Positions 17,106 to 23,885 of a stretch of DNA of 52,944 nucleotides are shown here, in pieces. The notes below the pieces were generated by a model, which saw nothing but the letters and a program-made list of their open reading frames with translations, was not told the origin of the DNA and did not search any database. A program made the translations under genes and the position numbers. The stretch's first letter is position 1, and each line of letters opens with the position of its first letter. This DNA comes from Microbispora triticiradicis (lineage in GTDB: Bacteria; Actinomycetota; Actinomycetes; Streptosporangiales; Streptosporangiaceae), in assembly GCA_003260025.2 (NCBI GenBank), contig QFZU02000005.1:1-52944 (forward strand), in the 5' to 3' direction.

Positions 17106-17383
17106 GTCCTTCTTCCGGCGATTCGGAACGGATGACTCTGGCGTCGAACAGACGCACAGCTGCAGACCGTAGTCACGCACTCCCGGAAAGTAAGATCACC
17201 ACGCCGGGTGGCGCCCCCATCCGGTGACGCCGTCACGCCCTGATCACCGGACCTTGATCACGCCTTTCACGCGCCTTTGTGGCCGGAGACCGTGATCCGA
17301 GCAGAGGCCGATATTGACTGCCTTCAGTGATCCGCCAACAGGATCCGTCCGTCGCCTTCACTGAGAGACAGGGAGACACGCCC
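17106..17383. other. Divergent promoter region between secreted operon and lectin gene
   Basis: 278 bp with no gene. It must contain the promoters of the three-gene secreted operon (minus) and of the ricin-type lectin (plus), so one regulator could drive both. Around 17230-17260 the bases gtgacgccgtcacgccctgatcaccgg include a short gtgacg/cgtcac inverted repeat, a possible operator; evidence is weak. Confidence 0.4.
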
Positions 17384-17944
17384 ATGCCGAAAACCAGGTG
17401 CTCCGCGCTGATGACCTCGACCATCGCGTCAGCCGTCCTCGTCGTGTTTCCGGCTGCCGCCCACGCGGACACCACCAGCTTCAACATGCGGATCATCAAC
17501 AAGATGGACGGCAGCCGCATGTCACTGTCGGGCGACGCGGTCGCGGAAGGGACCCGGGCTGTCACCCTGCGCGCCCCCACCATCCAGCACAGGTCGGCCC
17601 GCTGGACCATCGTCGAGAAGGACGACGGTTTCCTGGTGATCAAGAACGAGGCGGCCGGCAGGTGTCTTCAGCCCGCCTCCGGTGCCCCGAACGCGGGAGA
17701 CACGCTGGTCGTCAAGACCTGCGACGGCTCGCCCCTCCAGGACTGGTCGCGCCGGGACGAGGTGTCCGAGACCAACGTCAACACCGAATGGGGCAGCCTG
17801 CGGCCGCGTACCAACACCTCGCTCGCGATCACACTGCAGACCTACGAAGCCTCCGGCACCTGGGACCACATCTACCTCGACCAGGACCAGAACTCCAGCG
17901 ACAGGCTGTGGCACTTCACCCGCCCCGACGCCGTCGTGTGGTGA
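17384..17944 (+). CDS. Secreted ricin-type beta-trefoil lectin-like protein
   Basis: 186 aa. ATG at 17384 with GGGAG SD (GTG/ATG codons further up give no signal peptide). Signal peptide residues 1-29 (VVFPAAAHA-DT). The mature ~155 residues form one RICIN-like beta-trefoil domain: FNMRIINKMDGSRMSL, FLVIKNEAAGRCLQPA, GDTLVVKTCDGSPLQDW with the QxW-type motif and two Cys in the expected spacing, and RLWHF near the end. Such domains bind galactose-type or other sugars. Transcribed away from the secreted Cys-module operon across a shared 278-bp promoter region, so a common role on cell-surface glycans is plausible. Confidence 0.85.
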   Translation: MPKTRCSALMTSTIASAVLVVFPAAAHADTTSFNMRIINKMDGSRMSLSGDAVAEGTRAVTLRAPTIQHRSARWTIVEKDDGFLVIKNEAAGRCLQPASGAPNAGDTLVVKTCDGSPLQDWSRRDEVSETNVNTEWGSLRPRTNTSLAITLQTYEASGTWDHIYLDQDQNSSDRLWHFTRPDAVVW

Positions 17945-17980
17945 CACCTCGGACGGCGCCTTCTCGATTACCTCTCGCGC

Positions 17981-18011
17981 TTGAACCTCCCGTCGGGGGA
18001 GGTCGTAGCGT
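17981..18011 (+). promoter_or_regulatory. MerR-type promoter with 19-bp spacer and palindromic operator
   Basis: TTGAAC (17981-17986) and TAGCGT (18006-18011) are separated by exactly 19 bp, the long spacer typical of promoters activated by MerR-family regulators. Inside the spacer, acctccc (17985-17991) and gggaggt (17997-18003) form a perfect 7-bp inverted repeat. Transcription starting about 7 nt after the -10 would begin at or next to the GTG (18019) of the MerR gene, giving a leaderless mRNA. Autoregulation is inferred. Confidence 0.8.
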
Positions 18012-18018
18012 TTCCGGC

Positions 18019-18792
18019 GTGAGCGGGAAGGACGACGCCGGACGACGGTGGTCCATCGGAGAACTGGCGCGGGCGACCGGGACGACCGTGCGCGCGCTGT
18101 ACCACTACGACGAGATAGGACTGCTCGTCGCGAGCGAGCGCACGCCGTCCGGGCATCGCCGGTACACCGAACGCGACCTGCGCAGGCTCTACCGCGTACG
18201 GGCGCTGCGCGGGCTCGGGCTGTCGCTGGAGGAGGTCGCGGACGTCCTCGCGGACTCGGCGGACGACCCGGAGTCGCTGCGCGCCCTGCTGGCGGAGCAG
18301 TTGCGCAGGCTCGACGAGCACGCCGAGCGGATCGGCGTGCTGCGGCGGCGCATCGGCGACCTGCTCCGCCAGGCCGGCGACCCGTACGGTCCCGATCCGG
18401 AACGGTTGATGACGACGTTGGAGGTCATGTCAGTGTTCGAGACCTATTTCACCGAAGAACAGCGCGGCCGGCTCGCGGAGCGCAGGGAAGCACTGGGCCC
18501 CGAGGGTGTCGAGGCCGCCAGACGCGAGTGGGCCGGCCTCGTGGAGGAGGGCCTGCGGCACCTGGCGGACGGCATCCCCGCGGACGACCCGCGGGCCCGG
18601 GACCTCGTCCGCCGCTGGGACGCGCTGGCGGGCCGGTTCCACCCGGAGGGTCCCGCGGGCGCGGAGACCGCGGCGGCGGCCCGCAGGATGTGGCGGGACA
18701 ACAGCGCGGAGATCGGAGGGAGCCTGCCCTGGCCGGCCGAGCGGATGGCCGGTCTGGTCGCCTACCTGGAGCAGGCCCGCCAGGCGGGCTGA
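18019..18792 (+). CDS. MerR family regulator with TipAS-like ligand domain
   Basis: 257 aa. GTG at 18019 fits both the HTH start (RRWSIGELARATGTTVRALYHYDEIGLL) and the inferred transcription start. N-terminal MerR winged helix about residues 8-77, a coiled-coil dimerisation helix about 80-115, then a C-terminal TipAS-like domain about 135-250 (FTEEQRGRLAERREALG, WAGLVEEGLRHLADGIPADDPRARDLVRRW). TipAS domains bind thiopeptides and other hydrophobic drugs. Its own promoter has the distorted 19-bp MerR architecture, so ligand-dependent autoactivation is likely. No resistance gene is adjacent; the target regulon is unseen. Confidence 0.93.
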   Translation: MSGKDDAGRRWSIGELARATGTTVRALYHYDEIGLLVASERTPSGHRRYTERDLRRLYRVRALRGLGLSLEEVADVLADSADDPESLRALLAEQLRRLDEHAERIGVLRRRIGDLLRQAGDPYGPDPERLMTTLEVMSVFETYFTEEQRGRLAERREALGPEGVEAARREWAGLVEEGLRHLADGIPADDPRARDLVRRWDALAGRFHPEGPAGAETAAAARRMWRDNSAEIGGSLPWPAERMAGLVAYLEQARQAG

Positions 18793-18990
18793 GCACGTCA
18801 CCGCGGCGGGCGCGGGGCCGGCCGCGCCGGATCCCGGAGGCGGTCCTCGGGGCGCGGTGAACCTTTCACCGGTTCCGCCGCGTCTCCCGAGCGCCCGGCC
18901 GGGCGGGGGAGCGGGAGCGTTGACCCGCCGGAGGGACCGGCCTACCGTGCGGGTCGCACGCCCCCGTCCCTGACGTCAGCCGGAGGTCCC

Positions 18991-19482
18991 GTGTTCCGCA
19001 CCGCCGCAGCGCGCCTCGTCCCCCTCGCCGCCGCCGCCCTCGTGGCGGCCACCGCGCTCCCCGCCTCGGCCGGGGTCGTCGATCCCGCTCCCGTCCGCCC
19101 CCACCAGTACTTCTACGGTTTCGTCAACGGCGAGACCGGTCACGCGACCATCAAGATGGCGTGCTTCGGGCCGGTATATCCAGGACAGACCGGTCATCCC
19201 TTCGCCGGGCAGACCGTGGAGGTGCGGCCCGTCGCGATCTCGTCGTCGGCGGCGAGCGTCGGCTACACCGGCGGCGGCGGCACCACGATCGCGGTGGACC
19301 TGGGCGACCCGTCGACCGTCTCGAGGGCGCTCACGCTGGGCTACTACGGGGTCAAGGCCGAGATCCCGGTCACCGCGACGCTGCCGTGCTACGGCACCGG
19401 GAAGGTGACGTTCACGCCCGTGCCCACCAGCTGGACCGCCCGTACGGCGACCGTCGTGGTCGACTACGTCGGCCAGCCCTGA
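18991..19482 (+). CDS. Small secreted beta-rich protein, unknown function
   Basis: 163 aa; GTG start at 18991 with a strong GGAGG SD. Signal peptide to about residue 27 (ALPASA-GV). The mature ~135 residues are beta-rich with two Cys (KMACFGPVYPGQTGHP and TLPCYGTGKVTFTP) that probably form a disulphide. The PGQTGHPxxGQ segment and overall pattern recall small conserved secreted proteins of Streptomyces and relatives, but I do not recognise a named function. It has its own upstream region and is convergent with the kinase at 19.7 kb. Confidence 0.8.
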   Translation: MFRTAAARLVPLAAAALVAATALPASAGVVDPAPVRPHQYFYGFVNGETGHATIKMACFGPVYPGQTGHPFAGQTVEVRPVAISSSAASVGYTGGGGTTIAVDLGDPSTVSRALTLGYYGVKAEIPVTATLPCYGTGKVTFTPVPTSWTARTATVVVDYVGQP

Positions 19483-19626
19483 TCGCATCACTCGCCAGAC
19501 CTTCGGGGCGTCCGGCTCGGACCGGAGGCGTTCGCCCGTCTGGAGCGGGCCCGGCACGATCGTGCGCCTCGCGGCCGTCACGCTCCACGGCAGCCTGGCG
19601 CGCTCCTCCCGTGGACGAGGGCGGCC

Positions 19627-19684
19627 GGTGGCCGGGCGCCGAACACCCCGGCCACCGCCCCGCCACCGCCCGGCTTCCGGGCGG
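19627..19684. terminator. Two GC hairpins between convergent genes
   Basis: A 10-11 bp stem (19627-19636 with 19647-19656) and a perfect 8-bp stem with a CTT loop (19666-19673 with 19677-19684) lie between the convergent secreted-protein gene and kinase gene (stop at 19698). Probable bidirectional terminators without T-runs. Confidence 0.55.
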
Positions 19685-19697
19685 AGGCGCCCGGCGG

Positions 19698-22244
19698 TCA
19701 CTTCTTCGGTTTGAAGGTGGCGGCGATGGTCTCGAACGTCTTCTTCTTCTTTTTCCAGCCCTCGTCCTGGGTCTTGAAGAGCAGCGCGTAGCCGTTGTTC
19801 TTGTCGGTGACGAACCCGCGGTCGATCACGCGTGACCGGAACCGGCTGTCACCGAAGGTGAACTCCCAGTCGGCCGCGGTCTTCCAGAAGTCCTTGACCT
19901 CTCGGATCTCGACGAGTTTGTAGCCGGGGAAGTTCCGGCTCATCCCCGGCACGTCGCGCCGCCAGACCTTCAGGGCGTCCGACTCGGGAGTGGAGGTGTG
20001 GTGCACCTCCAGATAGGTGTGCGAGTCGCCGCGGAACCGCACCTCGCCGTTGCCGCTGCCGTCGACGTGCCACCCCTTCGGCAGCGCGAGCGAGAAGCCG
20101 CTCGAGTGCTTGTACTTGTGCCAGCCGTCCGGGACGTCCCCCGGCCCCGGGGCGTCGGAGCTCTTGGAGGGCTCGGGAGACGGCGTGGCCGTCGCCTCCT
20201 CCGAGGGGGACGCGGACGGCTCGGCGGAGGACGGCGCGGCCGAGGGGGGCGCCGAGGCGGAGGGCTCCTGGGTGCCCTTCCCCGTTTCGGCGGGGGCGGC
20301 GGCCGACCCGGAGGAGCGGTCGCCCTCCGAGTCGCTCCTGCCCGCCCGTACGCCGAGGTAGCCCGCGACACCCACGATGACCACCAGGCCGACGAGCAGC
20401 AGCGCGGCCTTCAGCAGGCCGCCGGGTGCGCGCAACGTCCCGGACGTCGTGGTGGTGTCGTGCCAGACGGGCTCTTCCTGGGCGAACACCGCGGGTGACT
20501 CCTGCGCCCCGCCGAAGGCGCCGCCGGCCGCACCGCCGCCTGCCGCGGCGCCCGCGCGCCTGGAGGCCGCCGTGGTGTCCGCCGCGTTGCCCCCCGTGTT
20601 GCCCGCTGCGGTGCCCGCCGTGTTGCCCGCCGTGGGGCCCGTACGAAGACGGTCGCTCGCGCCGTTCCGTGCGGTGGCCGCGGCCGCTCCGGACGCGGTC
20701 CTCTTCGAGGCGTCGGTCGTGGCGTCCCCGCCGGGCTTTCCGGTGGGCTGCCGGGTGGAGGTCCCGCCGACGGCGGGGGAGATCCTGGTGCTGCCGTCGC
20801 GGGCATCCGCTTCGGGCCGTCCCCGGCCCGCGGCGGCCCCGCCGCCCTTTCCGGCCTCGTCCCGGCGGCCGGTCGCCGGGCTCGCCGAGGGCTTCGTACG
20901 GGCGGGCGGGGCGGCCTGCACGCCCGTCTCCGGCATCACACCCGCCTGCCCCGGCTCGTCCGAGGCTCCTTCGCCCAAACCTCCCTTGCCCCCGGCAGGC
21001 TTGGCCGAGGCGGCCTCGGCCGAGCCCGGGGAGCCGTCGTCCTGGACGACCGGGATGGGCGAGGTGGTCTCGCCCGGACGCGCGGCGTCGCCGGCCGCAG
21101 GACGTCCCGGGCCGTCGCCGCTCCGGCTGGGCGCCGCGGAATGGTCGTCGCGCCGCGCGGACGCGGCCGGAGGGTACGGTGTCACACCCCGGGAGGCTCT
21201 GCCCGGCTCGGACCCGGCCGCGGACGTCCGGGGCTTCGCGGGCTCGGAGGCCTCCGGAGTCGTGGGCCGCGGCGAAGCAGGCGCGGCGGGGGAGCCCGAC
21301 GCGGCAGGGGAGGCGGCGTCCGCGGGGGCGGAGGCGGAACCGGGCACGGAGGCGGAACCGGGGGCCGAGACCGGCGCGGCGGGGGAGACGGGCTCGGCAG
21401 GCGCGTCGGGCCGGGCCGGCGGCGGAGCGAGGTCCCGCGCCGCCCGCTTGAGCTGGCGGGCGAGTTCGTCGTAACCGGGCCGGTCGGCGGGCTCCTTGGC
21501 GAGCATGCGCATCAGCACCGGGCCCAGCGCGCCCGCCCGGCGGGCCGGGGCGGGGTCCTCGTTCAGCACGGCGTGCATGGTGGCCATCGCCATGCCCCGG
21601 TCGTGCGGGGGCCTGCCCTCCACCGCGGTGTAGAGCGTGGCGCCGAGCGACCACAGGTCCGACTCGCGCTGCGCGGCCTCGCCGCGGAGCCGTTCGGGCG
21701 CGATGAAGGCGGGGGTGCCGACGAGGCCGGTGCGGGTCATCGTGTTGTCGGCTTCGAGCCGGGCGATGCCGAAGTCGGTCAGGACGACCCGGCCGTCATC
21801 GGTGAGCAGCACGTTCTCCGGCTTTACGTCACGGTGCAGGACGCCCTGGCGGTGGGCGGCGCGCAGCGCGTCGAGGATCTGCAGCCCGAACTCGACGGTG
21901 CGCTCGGGGGACAGCGGGCCGTCCTCCCTGATCACCTGCCCCAGCGAGCGGGACTGCACGAGCTGCATGATGATCCAGGGCCGGTCGTCCTCCTCGATGA
22001 CGTCGTGGACGACCACCACGTTGGGATGGGTCAGACGCCCCGCGGCGCGGGCCTCGCGCATGGTGCGGCGGTTGAGGTCGCTGAGCTCGTCGCCCATGGC
22101 GCTGTCGTAGCGGACCTCCTTGACCGCGACGGGGCGGTCAAGCAACTGGTCGTGGGCCCGCCAGACCACTCCCATGCCACCCCGGCCGATCGGCTCCATC
22201 AACTGGTACCGGCCTCCGACGAGCCGGCTCTCCGCACGCGCCAC
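19698..22244 (-). CDS. Membrane Ser/Thr protein kinase with long disordered linker
   Basis: 848 aa; GTG start at 22244 with AGGAAGGGG SD. Kinase domain about residues 9-265: GRGGMGVVWRA, AVKEV, HRDVKPENVLL, DFGIA, GTPAFIAPE, all canonical. Residues about 270-630 are an Ala/Pro/Gly/Ser/Thr-rich low-complexity linker, unusually long (about 350 aa). TM helix about 640-662 (AALLLVGLVVIVGVAGYLGV), a Ser/Pro/Glu spacer, then an extracytoplasmic domain (GWHKYKHSSGFSLALPKGW, ADWEFTF, KKKKKTFETIAATFKPKK) similar to that of the kinase at 1.2-3.2 kb. Likely a cell-envelope sensor. Divergent from the leader-peptide/chorismate mutase transcript. Confidence 0.95.
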   Translation of the reverse strand: MARAESRLVGGRYQLMEPIGRGGMGVVWRAHDQLLDRPVAVKEVRYDSAMGDELSDLNRRTMREARAAGRLTHPNVVVVHDVIEEDDRPWIIMQLVQSRSLGQVIREDGPLSPERTVEFGLQILDALRAAHRQGVLHRDVKPENVLLTDDGRVVLTDFGIARLEADNTMTRTGLVGTPAFIAPERLRGEAAQRESDLWSLGATLYTAVEGRPPHDRGMAMATMHAVLNEDPAPARRAGALGPVLMRMLAKEPADRPGYDELARQLKRAARDLAPPPARPDAPAEPVSPAAPVSAPGSASVPGSASAPADAASPAASGSPAAPASPRPTTPEASEPAKPRTSAAGSEPGRASRGVTPYPPAASARRDDHSAAPSRSGDGPGRPAAGDAARPGETTSPIPVVQDDGSPGSAEAASAKPAGGKGGLGEGASDEPGQAGVMPETGVQAAPPARTKPSASPATGRRDEAGKGGGAAAGRGRPEADARDGSTRISPAVGGTSTRQPTGKPGGDATTDASKRTASGAAAATARNGASDRLRTGPTAGNTAGTAAGNTGGNAADTTAASRRAGAAAGGGAAGGAFGGAQESPAVFAQEEPVWHDTTTTSGTLRAPGGLLKAALLLVGLVVIVGVAGYLGVRAGRSDSEGDRSSGSAAAPAETGKGTQEPSASAPPSAAPSSAEPSASPSEEATATPSPEPSKSSDAPGPGDVPDGWHKYKHSSGFSLALPKGWHVDGSGNGEVRFRGDSHTYLEVHHTSTPESDALKVWRRDVPGMSRNFPGYKLVEIREVKDFWKTAADWEFTFGDSRFRSRVIDRGFVTDKNNGYALLFKTQDEGWKKKKKTFETIAATFKPKK

Positions 22245-22338
22245 CCGAACCCCTTCCTGGACCCATGAATCGTCCCACGGATGGCAAAGGGATCAACCGC
22301 CCCTAGCACTCGCCATCCCGAGATCCGAGACAAATCGG

Positions 22339-22367
22339 TTCGAGTCGTGGTTCCTCGCTGCTAAGGT
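22339..22367 (+). promoter_or_regulatory. Promoter of leader-peptide/chorismate mutase transcript
   Basis: TTCGAG (22339-22344) and TAAGGT (22362-22367) are 17 bp apart. Transcription would start about 22374, next to the leader ATG at 22375, so the leader peptide may be translated from a leaderless mRNA; the same AAGG could alternatively act as an SD if transcription starts earlier. Confidence 0.55.
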
Positions 22368-22374
22368 CCTAGAT

Positions 22375-22437
22375 ATGGGTAGGTACAGCTCGTTTACGAG
22401 GCCGGTTCCGGGAGGGCCGGTCGCGATCGTGAGCTAG
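22375..22437 (+). CDS. 20-aa leader peptide (candidate attenuator uORF)
   Basis: A 20-codon ORF from ATG 22375 to TAG 22435-22437, reading MGRYSSFTRP then VPGGPVAIVS. It has promoter-like hexamers and an AAGG just upstream and ends 21 bp before an intrinsic terminator. Codons 4 and 7 are Tyr (TAC) and Phe (TTT); TTT is a rare codon in this high-GC sequence. The downstream gene is a chorismate mutase fusion, the branch point to Phe and Tyr, so codons for pathway end products in a leader fit classical attenuation. It could instead be a sensory arrest peptide, given the Pro/Gly-rich end. Function is inferred. Confidence 0.65.
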   Translation: MGRYSSFTRPVPGGPVAIVS

Positions 22438-22458
22438 CGACCATCCGGAGCCGGCTTG

Positions 22459-22488
22459 AGGCAGGGACGCCAGCGTCTCTGCCTTTTT
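22459..22488 (+). terminator. Intrinsic terminator with T-run (attenuator)
   Basis: Stem 22459-22469 with 22474-22484 (11 bp, one G-U), loop CCAG, followed by TTTTT through 22488. A T-run terminator is unusual here, where most hairpins lack one. It lies between the leader ORF and the chorismate mutase fusion. An upstream pairing, 22401-22411 (inside the leader ORF) with 22445-22455, places a second hairpin immediately before it, so ribosome position could alter folding. Confidence 0.85.
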
Positions 22489-22552
22489 CGTTGTCAGAAC
22501 CACCTGGCCAGAGCTTTTCTGATCAGAATTTCCCGGCCTGCGAGGAGCCCGC

Positions 22553-23653
22553 ATGTCGAAGGCAGCCCAGCTCGACCGCGACGCCGTACGGATCGGCGAC
22601 CTGGTGATCGGTCCCGGGCTCCCCGTGGTGGTGATCGGCGGGGAGGACGCCCGGTGGCTGCGTCTGCCCTCCGCCGGTTACTCACCGGAGGCCCGATCCA
22701 TCCGGCCCGCCGGCAAGGCGGTCGCGGAGGCGCCTGCGGAGATGGCAGGGGAGATGACCGAGAGGGCGGTTGGTGAGGCGAGGGCGCGATGGGCCGGGCC
22801 GCTGCTGGTGGAGCCCTCCTCGGCCGCCGACCTGCCCGCCGTGGCCCGGCACGCCGACGCGGTGGTGCTCGGACCGGCCTGGGCACGCGAACCCGGCCTC
22901 GTCCGCGCCGCAGCCCGGCTCGGGCTGCCCGTGATCATCCAGCGGGGCGTCGACCAGCGGGGGCGTGCGGTGACGCTGGAGGAATGGCTGGCCGCCGCCG
23001 ACCACTGCGCGGCCGAGGGCAACGAGGCGATCGTGTTCTGCGAGGGCGGCGGCCGCACGGAACCGGCGGCCGCGTCCCACCTCTCGCCGTCCGATCTCGC
23101 GCCCACCCCCACCCCCGCCACTCTCGACCGTGCTCCCGGCCCGGCTCCCGATGCAGCCCTCCACTCAGCGCCCGACCTCGCGATCATGCGCGCCGCGCGG
23201 GAGCGGACGGGACGGCCGGTGCTCGCCGCGCTGGGCCGCGACGCCGGCCTCGCGGGTGCGGCCGTCGCGGCGGGGGCGGACGGTCTGCTGCTCGACCCCG
23301 CCGCTCCGCTCGAAGCGCGCGAGGCGGTCGGCGAGGCGGTGACTCTCCTGGCGGCCCTCGTCCGGCCGCAGTCCCCGCGGACCCTGACCGAGGCCCGGGG
23401 AGAGATCGACCGGGTGGACGCGGCTCTCGCCGTCCTCCTCGAACGACGGGCCCTGCTGGCCGCGCGGATCCAGCGGCTCAAGCCCGTCGGCGGCTTCCGG
23501 GGACGGGACATGGAGCGCGAGCGCCGCCTGGTCGCGGGCATGGCGCGGCGCGCCCCCCGCCTCGGCGTACGGCGGCTCGCACCGATCATGAACGCGGTGA
23601 TCGAGGCGGGCCTGCACGCCGCCGAAGAGGAGCGGGACCGGGACCGTGGCTGA
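22553..23653 (+). CDS. Degenerate DAHP synthase domain fused to AroQ chorismate mutase
   Basis: 366 aa; ATG at 22553 with GAGGAG SD. The C-terminal ~85 residues are an AroQ-class chorismate mutase: LTEARGEIDRVDAALAVLLERRALLAARIQRLK, then MERERRLV, with the Arg, Lys and Arg-Glu positions of the family. It would convert chorismate to prephenate. Residues about 10-260 follow the order of class I DAHP synthases (VRIGDLVIGPGLPVVVIGG; VVLGPAWAREPGLVRAAARLGLPVIIQRG; LEEWLAAADH; EGNEAIVFCEGGGRTE; AAGADGLLLDP). The catalytic motifs AGPC, KPRTS, GARNMQN, RGIRT and DPSH are lost or altered, and a Pro/Ala-rich insertion occupies the middle. The domain is therefore probably a catalytically dead, perhaps regulatory, relic. 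Preceded by a leader ORF and terminator. Confidence 0.85.
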   Translation: MSKAAQLDRDAVRIGDLVIGPGLPVVVIGGEDARWLRLPSAGYSPEARSIRPAGKAVAEAPAEMAGEMTERAVGEARARWAGPLLVEPSSAADLPAVARHADAVVLGPAWAREPGLVRAAARLGLPVIIQRGVDQRGRAVTLEEWLAAADHCAAEGNEAIVFCEGGGRTEPAAASHLSPSDLAPTPTPATLDRAPGPAPDAALHSAPDLAIMRAARERTGRPVLAALGRDAGLAGAAVAAGADGLLLDPAAPLEAREAVGEAVTLLAALVRPQSPRTLTEARGEIDRVDAALAVLLERRALLAARIQRLKPVGGFRGRDMERERRLVAGMARRAPRLGVRRLAPIMNAVIEAGLHAAEEERDRDRG

Positions 23654-23711
23654 GCGCCCGGGCCCCACTGCTGCGCCCGGGTCCGGCTGCTCGCGCCCGG
23701 GTCCGCTACGC
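23654..23711. repeat. Three 19-20 bp tandem repeats after chorismate mutase gene
   Basis: Units starting gcgcccggg at 23654, 23673 and 23693, in the 232-bp convergent gap (23654-23885) before the STAND gene stop. The rest of the gap shows no gene; a weak stem (about 23761-23781) may act in termination. Confidence 0.6.
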
Positions 23712-23885
23712 GGTCGGTGACGGCGGCCCCGTCCCAGGGGGTGAAGCCGATCCTCGGCAGCGAGGCGTGCACAGCGCCTCGTGCCGCAGCCCTCACTACA
23801 CGTACGCCCCGCACGTGCCCGGCCCGGTCTGTCTCGCCCTGTGGCCGCCTCAGCCGAGAGCGCGGCCGGGGAACCGGCCAGGGGC

